64,000 bases of DNA from Cylindrobasidium torrendii FP15055 ss-10 (taxonomy: Eukaryota; Basidiomycota; Agaricomycetes; Agaricales; Physalacriaceae), in assembly GCA_000934385.1 (NCBI GenBank), contig KN880471.1:62001-126000 (forward strand), given 5' to 3'. The notes under the pieces were generated by a model. The model saw only the letters and a list, made by a program, of their open reading frames with translations, was not told the origin of the DNA and did no database searches. Of this stretch, positions 22,792 through 34,700 are shown piece after piece. Position numbers and translations under genes: made by a program. Position 1 is the first letter of the stretch; every line of letters starts with the position of its first letter.

Positions 22792-23554
22792 ATGAACGTC
22801 GCGAACCCAGCTGGAGGTCTTGTATATGTCCTTTCTGAAAATGGAACCAAGTTTAGTGACGATGAACTGACCCGTACGTCTGCCGGCACACTCTCATTTG
22901 ACTCGCTACTTATCAGTGGCATCACCAGAATGGTATGAAGAAGGGCACGGTCCCGCCAGGCTCACAGTGGACGGTTATCTCAGTGCACAGCGCTACCAAG
23001 CCATCGACTCCCAAAAGCCAACCTGGCTGATGGTGTACGAAACTACCGACGCCGCTGCCGCCGACTCACCTGCATATGCTGCCCTGCGCGAATCGGCTCC
23101 AGCGAAGGATGGTGAGGTTCTCAGGAGCCTGAGTTCCTTCAGCAGGCGCATTTACAACCACATTGGCACGTTTGTTCCACCAGAGCCCGACCCATCCGCC
23201 TCTCTTCCAGGGAGGTACCTTCTCAACGTCGAATTTGAGGTCACCGCCGAGATGGAGGCAGAGTTTAACAAATGGTACGAGGAAGAGCACATGCCGATGC
23301 TTGCACGCGTTCCTGGATGGCTGCGAGGCCGCCGCTTTACCTTCGAGAAGGAGAGCCCAGTTGGGAGAGGCGACGCAGCAGGACAGCCGATCCTCAAGTA
23401 CCTTGCCATTCACGAGCTGGAGAACAACAGTTTTGCGGAGACAGAGGAGTTCAAGGCGGCAGTGAGTACCCCTTGGCGCGCCCGGGTGGCAGAGGGTATC
23501 ACAGGAAAGTCGATGCGCACATTCAAGTTGACCAGGGTCATCGAAAAGTCGTAG
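22792..23554 (+). CDS. EthD-like dimeric alpha/beta-barrel protein
   Basis: Two exons (22792-22873, 22917-23554) with a very short 43-bp intron (GTACGT..ATCAG) give 239 aa. The protein seems to contain two related ferredoxin-like repeats. The first runs VYVLSENGTKFSDDELT..PEWYEEGHGPARL..YLSAQRYQAID. The second runs LLNVEFEVTAEMEAEFNKWYEEEHMPMLARVPGWLRGRRF. The W-Y-x-E-E-H-x-P-x-L..VPGW pattern is typical of EthD-like or stress-responsive dimeric barrel proteins. Substrate unknown; many relatives act on small aromatic or polyketide compounds. Soluble, no signal peptide. ATG lies in good context (CCACCATGA). Confidence 0.75.
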
Positions 23555-24112
23555 TCACGCAGAAAGCTTGTTCGTGGGTTGAGGGTAGGCGTCTGCGTAA
23601 TCATCAACCGAATACGACGAGGTCGGAGGTTTTACTGTTTGAGGGAACCTAGTAAGATCCTTGTCACTATGAACGACAATCATCCATACTCCAGGCTGTG
23701 CTGTTTTAGCGCACCATGGCGAGTACTGGGGCCCCTCCTGAAGGCCTGACTGGCCACGAAAAGTATGTACCGGGCGCCAGCGCTCAATGTCTATCACTGG
23801 TGAGTCGTGATGACCTGACTGAGCGCTCCAAATGTCGCACTCCGCCAAATTGACCCCTTGCACGAAAATTGCCATTCTGCAGGAACTATATCCTCCCCAA
23901 GTATTCCCACTCACTAGAGCCATTGCATTTGGCTTTCCACTTGTGTCGACTCCGGCTGTGCACCGACAATCTCCTGAGTCCTCACCGCCACCACCTTGCG
24001 TCGAAAAGAGCGCTGTTTGAGGTTGCGGAATGCAACTGCCAGACCAGCACGTGTCGGCACTCACACAGGAGATGTCACTTGCCAGCGCACTGCCTGGACA
24101 AATCCGTAACGG

Positions 24113-24120
24113 TATAAATA
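24113..24120 (+). promoter_or_regulatory. TATA box of the M35 peptidase gene
   Basis: TATAAATA lies 112 bp upstream of the start codon at 24232, in a GC-richer surrounding. Confidence 0.65.
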
Positions 24121-24231
24121 CCAGCATGTTTTTGTGTCACAAACTCGTTCATTTTCTGTCCCTTTCTTGACGCCAGCTTGAGGGTCACTCTTCAAGCCAC
24201 TTTGTTGTCTTTTTTTCTTCCTTCGGCAACG

Positions 24232-25459
24232 ATGTTTTCTTCTACTTCTTCCATCATCGTGTTTGCCCTAGGCCTCGCCACCTCTGCATCCGCCGGCCTC
24301 ACTCTGTCTCTCAGCGGCGCCGACGCAGTGCACGACGTCTCAACATTCGCGGTCGACGCTACTTTGACCAACACTGGCCCTGACGCCCTCAAACTCCTTC
24401 GCGACCCCCACACCCTCCTGTCTGCATTCCCTGGATCAGCCAAGAAATTCCACGTCCGGAATAGTGAGGGACAGAGTCCAGAGTTCAACGGCGCGTTTGT
24501 CAAGTACAGCAGCGAGGTTGCCAAAAGCCGTCACAGCGCGGTCAAGGTGCTCCAGCCCGGAGAGAGCATTACCGTCACCCACAACTGTGTGTCATCTTTC
24601 TCCCTTACTTTATCGCTGATACCTGACTGTATAATCTTATAGTGGGTCGCTCGTACAACTTCACGTCCACGGGTGAATCGGAATACGATGTGCACCCGAA
24701 GACCTCTTTCAGTGTCGTTGATTCGGACGGTCAAGTCAAGACGGTTAATGCTACAGTCGTGAACACAGACGCGAAGCTTCAGACGCGTATCGTTGGTGGA
24801 CGCCTCGTGTTACCCCGCGACTACAACGGCATGCGCAGGAGGGCTGGATACAACGAGTGTTCGAGCGACGAGAAAGATCTCATTGATGCGGGCATTAAGG
24901 CTGCACAGAAGTACGCCCAAAATGCTAGCATGTACGTTCTCTAGTATTTCCATGCAAGCGTACTACTGATATGCTGTCTAGTTATCTCAACAAGACAACC
25001 AAGGCCACGCCTCGCTTCGAAACATGGTTCGGCAAGTACTCTACTGCGCACCACAAGAATGTCACAACGCATTTCAACAACATGCTCAAGCACCCGTACA
25101 AGAGCTACACTTATGATTGCACTCCTTGCGAAGACGACCTTGCTGATGCGTTTGCCTACGTCTACCCTGATGAGTACGTCGTCCATGATCTGCAAGATGG
25201 ATGATTGCTAACAAATACCTTTAGGATCTCGACCATCCACCTCTGCGGCTCGTTCTGGACAGCCAACGCGACCGGCACTGATTCCCGCGGCGGAACACTT
25301 GTTCATGAATCCTCCCACTTCACGCTCATCGCTGGAACGGACGACCATGCTTACGGTCACGAACTGGCGAAGGAGCTCGCACTGAACAACACCGCTTTCG
25401 CCATCATGAACGCCGACAGCCACGAATACTTTGCAGAAAACGACCCGGCACTGAAGTAG
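24232..25459 (+). CDS. secreted peptidyl-Lys metalloendopeptidase (M35, GfMEP-like)
   Basis: Four exons (24232-24586, 24643-24931, 24982-25173, 25225-25459) give 356 aa. A signal peptide MFSSTSSIIVFALGLATSASA is followed by a pro-region (LTLSLSGADAVHDVSTFAVDATLTN), then the mature domain beginning near GYNECSSDEKDLI. The zinc site HESSH is at about residues 306-310. GTDDHAYG supplies the aspartate ligand of the aspzincin clan. NADSHEYFAEN near the C-terminus is typical of the Grifola-type enzymes that cut before lysine. Several N-glycosylation sequons (NKT, NVT, NAT). Expected to be secreted and to act in nutrition or litter-protein breakdown. Start set at the ATG of the signal peptide downstream of a TATA box. 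Confidence 0.93.
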
Positions 25460-25847
25460 ACTAATGATTGATGTATTTATACTAATGACTTGACATGGAC
25501 TTGGACTTGTACGCACTACGTGACTTTGTCTTTTAAACTGTACTGCAGACTGGAAGTACAAATCACTAGGGTTCTATGAGATTATTGTGCGATACCAAAA
25601 TTCCAGCACAAAAATTGCTTCAAAGTGGTTCTTCCGGCTTTCACGCTAACCCAACCGAATGATGTCCGTGGTAAAGCTGAAGCGCTGAAGTGTGACTGGG
25701 TTTGTAAAATATACATGGGTTAGTGAGCACCGAAGGCAGCGCATTGTGAAGCCTGCAATAGCAACTGTTCCCTATCTACGCCAACAGACCTTGTGAAAAG
25801 GGCATTGCTTGCATAGATGTGGCATCTATATAATAATGATAAATGGA
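25460..25847. other. convergent intergenic stretch
   Basis: It lies between the 3' ends of the M35 peptidase (plus) and VPS15 (minus). AT-rich, with terminator-like TATAATAATGATAAA near 25828. No gene seen. Confidence 0.4.
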
Positions 25848-28800
25848 CTATGTATCGCTCGGCTCCACTCTCCAGACTTTCAGCACGCCTGCTCTATCAC
25901 CGCTGACGATGCCTCCTCTGAACGGCGAATCTATACACAATAAGGCGGTAACCACGTCTTGGTGCGCCTTGAGTAAGTTGTGCTGAGCACTTGTGATGAG
26001 GGACATGCGCTGCGGTGGCCGATTTCCATGGCTAGCTGGACTGGGTGTCGGCCATGTCTCGACGAAAGTCGTACTGTTCGCATCCTCTTGCACAGAGCTG
26101 CACATGATCATGAGCTACGTTCATACTATTCGAACTGACATACCTGTATGCTGGTTTGTCCGTCTCCGTCTCCAAGCCATTGAGCACACAAGACCGCTCC
26201 GGGCGCCCCATATCCCAGAAGCGAATTTTGCAGTCTTCCGAGCCTGTGATCATGAATCCTCGCAACCCGCTTCTCTGAGATGGTCCTGCGCCCGAATCCA
26301 GGCCACTGTCGAAAAGCTCGCCACGATGCTGATGCCCTCCGAACTCTGTCCCCACAACCAACGTCCGGACATCTGGTGCCGTCGAAGGCTTCACCACCCC
26401 CTCGTCTGACACTGTACCAGTAACACCGCCTGTAGATGCCATCTGGTATTGCCTTACTAGAGAGGCAATGGCGTCCGCCGCCGTATTGTTTGCATCAACG
26501 CCCGTCATCGTCACTGCTTTGACCGGTGCCAAATCAGAGGCCATTCGCGTCACAAACGTATCCACTAAGACAGACGCCTCAATGTCCCACACTTCTACCA
26601 AGTTCGTCAACTCAGTCCGGCTTCCACCAGTTGTGGCTTCAATGGCGACCATCACATATTTGCCCTTGCCCTTCGTCGGGTGTAGAACACACTGGTGAAT
26701 GCGCACCGACCGTCCCACTGAGGCAACACCCACATGCCAACTCTTCAGCAACAACCCAAAGCGTCGATCCCAGAGTGTCAGGATACCCGTCGATGTTCCG
26801 ACTAAAACCCATGTCCTCTTCTTGTCAACACACATAGCAGTTATAGGCCCATGGTGCCGTGGATTCTGCATCCTCTGGGTAATCGCCATTGTTCGCAGGT
26901 CGAGTACCGCGATAAGAGAGTGTGTTGTTGCGTAAACAAGGTTGGACGTTGTGTCTGAGTCCAATTATATGAGCTTGACCGCTCGTATGAGGAAGAAACA
27001 GACTAACCAGTGTTGTAATGGAACATGCACGTAATATACTCCTCTGGCATATCAACGCGGTGCTCCCGCACGACCTGCAGCTTCCCATACTTTGGTAAGG
27101 TTCCGCTCTGCGAAATGTGTACCCGGACGACATGGAGGCTACCATCATCGGCCGCGCTGGCAAAACAGTGAACACCTTCAAGGATGCACACGCATTTGAC
27201 TTTCGCGTGATGCTGGGTATAGCTATGCCGTGGCTTGCTGGTAACGTTTCTTTCTAATCTTGCGGTATCCCAGACCTTGACGGTCCTGTCATCCGAGGCT
27301 GAGACGAAGAACATATGGTCGGGGGACACTGCCAGTCCCGTAATCGCGTCCCCATGAGATGTCAAGTTCGCTACTAACACTGAGTCCATTCGTTTCGAGG
27401 ATCCATCTCTCGACGTGAAGCTGGGTCTGACAGGATTTCGTCGCCGCACCGGGCCCTCGTGAACCCTTGGTCCAAAGTCATTTTGGAGCTCACGATTGTT
27501 GTCCAGATACAGGTTCTCAAGCAGGTTGTTAATCCCAGGTTCTTGACCATCTGTCGGGGCGATCAGTATTAGGGACACTTTGGTCACCAAGAACCACTGA
27601 CCGTACGTCGATATCTTTAGCCCACTTGGGTGTGATGGTGGTCCCAATGGCCGAATCGTGCCCGACATCGAGAGTGGTGACACCCCTCCCATTCTCTCTG
27701 GAGAACCATCCGACCTTAGCTTCACATGCACCCCCTCCAACACGCCCGCGACATTGGTCTTGAACGCTCCTACCTCCGCTACCGTCTTCTGTCCACCTAG
27801 ACTGCCCACCTGTAGTCGGCTGGGCGGCCTTGCAGCTGAAGTTGTCACAGAGAGCACTGACTCGGTCGGACTCCCGGGGCGCGGAGACGCCATTGCCATT
27901 GCTGCCAGGGATATTGACGAGGGAGGTGGCTGTGGTATGAGCGGAGAGCTTGGTCTTCCCTCACGCGGGACACCTAAGGAAGACGCCGACCCGTTGATGG
28001 TCGCCAGTCTTCGCCTTAGATCTTCGAACGGTGCACCAGGGACAGGCGGAAATTCGGCACTTGAAATTCGATGAGGCGACGCAGGGTTTGGGCTTCCCAT
28101 TGGCGTGGCTCTCCTTGACTGGATTGCTCGCAATGGAGCGACAGGATCGGGTCCGCGTGATTTCAGAAAAACGGTTTGAGGAGTGACGCCGAGCTTGGTG
28201 AGTTCGACAGCACCGATAGTTTGAAGGCTGCCTTGATTGTCTAGCACTGACCCAGGACGCGACGCGAAGCTGTAGTTCGAGTAAGCAACCGCGTTCAGCA
28301 CGAAAAACAAACACCTTGCCTCGAGTTGGCATTGGCAAGCTTGATAATATAATCCCTCATAGCCAGTAGCTTCGACTCATCGGCAGAGCTCATCCCGAGC
28401 TGATAGAGTTTGTTCAATTGTACTTCATCCCTGCAAATTGTTAGAACAACCATCATCAGAGAGCGACCAACATACTCCTCTGATCTAGTCTTGAGGACAG
28501 AACCCGTAGACTTTCTTATGGACATTACGCTCTCCCTTGGAGAATCTTTGTTCGCCTTCTTTGCGCCTCGCCAGAACGGGCTTCTTTCAGCCTTCATCGC
28601 CCACTGCACAGCAGCGTCGAAGATTTGCCGAGGTATCTGGGAGCACTGTCAATGGACAATATTGCTGCAGGAAGTTGGACGCACGGGGGGCTTCATCGCG
28701 AACAACAAGCTCTGCTCGTCGATTGTCGAGATGTCTGACTTCAAGAAGCTCCTTAGTGATGGATATACAATACACCATACATCGCTATCCGGGAGGTGCT

Positions 28801-31391
28801 TGGCTGCAGATGCAATGAACGATGCCGCGCCCTGTCTGATCCAAATATTGGGATGGTATAGAAATCCCAGGGTTGCACTGATCAATTCCCAGATACGCAT
28901 TTTCTGGAAAAGACCGAGAGTGCAAAGGCTAGTTAACGACGCCAGCACCTTGGTCACGACAGTCTCCTCGACATCTACGCTTGCCTCAGCGTCGTCTCGC
29001 AAACAGAACAAATGGGCTCACCAGAGAGGGCTTGCACCATCAGGGGAAGGATGTACTCGTCCAAGCTTCGCCCACCTGCACACGCAGCGACATCAACGAT
29101 GCTTTCAAAAAAGCTATGGCGCAAGACCCAGTCGCGGTCATTGAGGTAGGTTATCATGTGACTGAGCAGCACATCATTCGTTTTCTGTTTGCCCAAGAAA
29201 ATGCACAGGTAAGAGATATCGTGCAATATGGCGCGCTTGACAATGCTTGATGGGTCCATCAGTAGTGCCGAGATGTGGTCTTGTATTCCAAGCTGAAGCT
29301 CCTGCACGCTAGCATCGTAGGAAACCTGAGTGGCCGGTCAGCACGACGCATTCGATGTAATGGGAAAGCATGCCTCAAAGTTCGCGTTTTCGAATTCCTG
29401 AGCCTCGGGAGATAATTTGAATGTTCCGTGAGCTTTCAGTGCTTGCCCCATCTCCAAGTATCGCATAGCAGTAGTTGCCAGTTGCGCAATACATTGAGCG
29501 TACATTGCTCGTACTGATACCTCTGGATCCTGGACCAGGTTTTGGCAGTTGGGCACGATATACTCCGGGAAAATAGAGGCATTCGAAGGTGTGATCACTG
29601 TCACCATCATCAGCTGCAGGAGTTTAGTGTAAGACTGCAGTGCCGCAGGAATCCACCTACAACTTGGATCATGGTCCGTAATGCTGCTGAGCGCACGACC
29701 GCGGCCTCATCGTGGAACATTTCAACAAGGTAAGGGACCATCCTATCAAGTTTAGCCTCGTCGGTAAGGTGCGGAGCAAGCGCGAGGAAGACATCGAGCC
29801 CATGAATTTTCAAGCTTGGGAGCGCGCAATTGCGAATGTTGGCCGTCATAAGCGCCAGAATGATAAGGGCAGGCCCGTCTATCAATTCTCAGAACGGGTT
29901 GGATTCAAGGCAAGATTACCCTACCCTCCGCAGGTGCATTTCGCACGCCGTCAACGGATGTCTGTAGTTTGCTGTCGTGGTTTGGAACGAATAGTTCAAC
30001 GGGAAGAACATCCTGGAATGGCTTCGATGTAACGGCAAATGTGTTGTAGTCAACCTTCACGTCCATGACTGTTTCTTCAAGGGACTCCGGTATGAGATAC
30101 GGTACGACACTCTCGTAGTCGGCCCAAATACGTTGTATACGGCGATCTGAATCATTCGGTAGGGCCTCCTGTGTGGTTTCGACCACTAATGGATTGGCCG
30201 TTCGAGGCGGAAGGACAGGTGTTGAATGCGTCGAATTTGCGGCCTTGAAGGGCGATTCGGTGGGCAGCTCGTTCACCGTCGCTACATAGTTGTGGAGGAA
30301 GCTGAAGAAACATTCTGGAAAGACACTACCGCGCGCCGTGAGCAGTAAAGTGTCGAAAGTGGGCCGAGCGGTTGGCTCGAGATTGATCATTTCGAGGATC
30401 AGATTCTACTGTCCGACATGAGAAGGTATAACACCGGAAGAACAAGCAACACACCCGAATACCTTCGTCCTCAATGTTGGCCAACGCGCCATCGACATGG
30501 TACTCGCCTTCACGGTACTTGAACAGCTGGCTGAGCGTGAACAGTGGTGCGCCTTCGAGGAACAGTTCTGCGATAACACAACCGACACTGAAGCAGTCCA
30601 TGGCCTCCGTAACCTTGCCGTCCCTACGCCCTTCTGAATCTTCAAGCAGGCGTGATTTCTTGGCGCTTATATCGGGGTTGTCTGCGGCTGTATAAAAGCG
30701 CTCCGGTGCAATATAGCAGATTCGCCGTCCGGAGGTATCGAAGAAGAAGGAGAATTCAGATGGGTCGTCCAACGGTAGATATGTGGGCTTGAACGAGGCA
30801 AAGTCGGTCACATAGACCCAATTCCAGGATGTAACAAGCACATTCTCCGATTTGATGTCACCGTGGAACACCTTGCGGTTTCGGGCGTCTCGCAGAGCGG
30901 TGATGAGCTGGAAAGCTATCCACTTCTTCTCGATATGGCTGAGGAACGGACGCGTACTAATGCGGTCGTATAGGTTGCTAGCCATCCACTGCCTGACGAG
31001 ATATCCTGCCTTGTCGGTTTCCACAAAGGACTGGTAGTTGTAAACATTGGGGATATCGGCCAAGGAGTCCCGTTCCGCTGCGTCCTCTCAGTGCTAGGCA
31101 GACGGGAGCATGCACATCACGCACATTTCAGTCTACGATGGTAGTTACGCAGGCTGAGTCCAGGGTCGGGTTTCACAAATATCTTGACCACAAGGAATCC
31201 ATTGGCGTGGCGGCACTTTGCGGTCTTGATGAAGCGGGCAGAGCCAATGCTGGTTAAGTCAGTACATGTCATACTTGCCTTCGGATTGCGCACCTCTTCT
31301 CATATACAACATCTCCGCCCAGTTCAAGCACATAAGAGTCAAGTGCACCAGTCGTACGCGTCAATGTCGAGCCAGATTGTGTGTTGCCCAT
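25848..31391 (-). CDS. VPS15: VPS15-type protein kinase/scaffold of the PI3-kinase (VPS34) complex
   Basis: Multi-exon gene. It starts [15 protein letters not shown], where the MGN start is a myristoylation signal, followed by [22 protein letters not shown] residues of the kinase N-lobe. The kinase domain shows [16 protein letters not shown] and TDFASFKP (DFA in place of DFG) and CYIAPERF, the Vps15 hallmarks. Next come HEAT-type repeats ([60 protein letters not shown]). A linker contains [17 protein letters not shown]-terminal WD40 repeats include [34 protein letters not shown] and [16 protein letters not shown]. Early exons: 31294-31391, 31125-31249, 30455-31077, 29925-30405, 29661-29878, 29374-29613, 29022-29325, 28685-28974, 28476-28636. 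One intron is GC-AG (29326-29373). The junction near 28270-28310 is uncertain. Family role: autophagy and endosomal sorting. Confidence 0.92.
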
Positions 31392-31760
31392 CTCCCGCCG
31401 TCATGGAGTAAGGTCAAGTCGAAGCTGAGGCTTCGAGTCTCCCGCTGATCGGACCGTATGACCGGCCTACATGCACTCAAGACGGATGTACTTAGTGCTT
31501 GGAATCGACGTCGAAGAGCGTACTATTCCAAAACGACGTGCACTATACGCAAATTAGCCCGTCTTCTGCAATTACTATTGGCAACCGCTTCATTACAATC
31601 AACTTATGGGTGCTTTGACCATGCAAGACGTGTGATAAACACGATCGTCGGAGCCGGCAATTGGTTAGCTTTGCAATGTCATGTTACTCGATGCTGGTAC
31701 CCGGACAGCTTACTCTTTGCACTCTCATTCTCACCGCCAGCAGCTCGAGCTCTGCGTAGA
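31392..31760. promoter_or_regulatory. bidirectional promoter region of VPS15 and VWA8
   Basis: 369 bp separate two divergent ATGs. No TATA box stands out. A frame runs through on the plus strand but has no separate product. Confidence 0.45.
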
Positions 31761-34700
31761 ATGGCACACACGCGCCGGCTCAGCCAATTATTATCATCTC
31801 TTGCTCCCAGTCAAGCGTCTATCGGCACTCTGAAGCTTGGAGATGTGACCTACGATGTGTCGGCATCGAAGACACCTTCTAGGCTAGTCAAATCAACGGA
31901 CTTGCTGGACCTGCGCGACCCGTTCAACCTGGACAACTTGCACTTTATTCTCCAGAAATATCTGCTCGGTCAAGATGTCTTTTTGGTCTCCCAGCCTGGT
32001 CCATATGCACGCCGACTTGCATTGACATTCGCAAAGTGCGTGCTTGTTAAGCTCGTACATCCCTGTACTCAACAGCAATGGCAGCATAATCAACTCAGAA
32101 TACGAATATGTGGCGCTGCATCGCGACGTTGGCGAAACGGAACTCAAGCAAGGCCGAGAAATACGCGCTGGAGGAAGTCTCGTATACGTTGATAGTCCAA
32201 CTGTCAATGCTGCCAAGAACGGGCGACTGCTCATATTGGAGGGCATAGAAAAGGCCGAGCGAGGAATCATGCCGTTGCTAAACAATCTCCTCGAGAATCG
32301 AGAAATGTGCGTCCTTGGATTGCTGGACTTCGACCCTTGCTGATAGATGTAGGAATTTGGACGATGGTTCCCATATCATACACCCTCACCGCTACGACCT
32401 CATGGACGGATCCCGCACTCAGTTCATCCCTGCCCATCGCAACTTTCGTGTCATTGCCATCGCAGCGCCAGTACCGCCGTACCCAGGATATCCGCTCGAC
32501 CCCCCGTTTCGCAGCCGTTTCCAGGCGCGCTTTATCGACCCCCTGGGCTCCATGGTAGCGCTCAGTCATGGCACCCCAGACCCACTGTCGCCTCTCTTCA
32601 ACAAGCTCAAAGATCTCATTTTGGCATTGCAATACTCGACAGAGACCCGTCACGCCCTGGAGCCCATTTCCAAGACCACCCTGCCACCATTTCCACAGAC
32701 CGCGCTCGTCAAACTCAAGGCTCTCCTCACACTGTTCCCCGCATCGCCGACATTGTCGCCTACTCAGCTCACACGCCTCCTCATTAGTGTGCACCCAGCT
32801 TTGATTTATGCCCCGCCCCAGGCTTGGGTCACTCTCAACCGACACGCCGAAGACTTAGAGATAGGCCACCTTTCAGCAACTCTAGAGAACGACACAGGGC
32901 TTTTGGGGTATCAACTGAACTCCATATCGCGCTCGAGTCCATCGACAGCTGAGCTTACGTTTTTGTCCTCCACGGGCACCCAAGTGAAGTGTACTGTCCC
33001 CGCAGGACCCAAGGAATTACTCCCTTTCCCTCTTCAAGTCGCTGGTCTGCACAATACGGAACGTTTCTCTGGCCTCCTCACTTCGATGCTACAAGCTCAC
33101 GCCTTGGGATACGACATATCATACATCCCACCAGCACAGCCTTTCACGGCATCCACTTCAACATCCACTCTGGTAGCGACATTTGCCAAACTTCTCGGAT
33201 ATGACACGGATGTCGTGCACATGTACAAAGAGCTGGGTGGACGAGAACTGTTGATGCGCAGGCATATTCTCGATGGGGGTGCAACGACATGGGAGCCAAG
33301 GTTGGTCTTTTGGGCCTGAGGATGGGCAACTTGACTGACGGACATGCAGCACACTAGTACAAGCAGCATGGGACGGTCGACTTGTCCATCTTTCTGGGTT
33401 GGATGTCATTGGCGCGACAGCAGGTTCGCTGGGCAGAATGATGCAGGATCGCGAGACAGAACTGTGGGCTGGTCGTAGACTCGTTGCATCTGCCTCGGAG
33501 GATGGTACCGAGCTTTCGGCGGCGTCAAAGGCATTCCGGGTCATTGTAACCGCCTCTAAATCACTTCCACTTCGGGACTGGCTGTCCGACGAGCACGCAA
33601 ACATGTTTTTCGCTGTTCCAGCTCAACCTATGGACCATGTCGAGGAGCGCGCGGTTTTGAATAACGCTGCCCATGGGGTACCGGCAAACATACTGGAGTC
33701 GCTATTGCAGTTTGCTGAGAAATACCGCGTCTCGATTGGGCAGGATAATGTACAGAGGCACCGCAAATTGGGGACGCGGACACTCGTCCGGATTGCAAAG
33801 AGGCTCGCGGCATACCCAGATGCGAGTGAGCTCAGGGTCATCTTGAGGAGGGTGTTGCTAGCAGAATTCCTGCCGCCCACTGAAAGAACTGGGTTGGAGG
33901 ATATGCTGGAACTGGTTGGCATCCCGGAGGGTGGCGCCAAGGTTCGCGCCGGCTTTTCTCAATGGTTCACGAATGCTGATCATGGCCCTTAGTTCAACCC
34001 CAATCCTGCTGTTGTAGACAACACATTGACGTTCCCAGCCCCAACGGTCCCTGGAAGCACAGGCGCTGCGGTGTCGATACCATTGTTCAATCCCAAACAA
34101 GATGAAGAGGGCGTCAGCCTGATTCCTTACATGGACCATTTTTACGAGAATAGCGTGCAGACGGGGATGATGCGCGACATTGTGCTCGATATGGAAGTCC
34201 TCGGCGAGCATCTTGTTCTTCTTGGGAACCAAGGCGTGGGAAAGAATAAGATTGTGGATAGGTAATCTACACATACTGATCTGTACGCCAACCACTGATC
34301 ATCCTCCTTTAGGTTGTGCCAAGTAAGGCGGACCTTTGTAGCGCAAATAAAGTACTAACCGCGCCCTTCATAGCTTCTGCAACGGCCTCGCGAGTATGTG
34401 CAACTGCATCGGGATACGACCGTTAACCAGTTGATGTTCACCACCACTCTCGAGAGTGGTGTGCTCAAATACACCGACTCCCCACTCCTTCGCGCGATAC
34501 GTTACGGACGAGTAATCGTTGTCGACGAGGCAGACAAAGCTCCAGAACACGTTGTCGCTATTTTCAAGAGTCTCGCTGGGTCGGGTGAGATGAGCCTCTC
34601 AGACGGTCGAAGAGTGTGCAGGACAGGAAGCGAGAGGCCAGGCGACATTGTTGTCCATAACAACTTCCGTCTAGTCCTTTTGGCGAATCGGCCTGGATAC

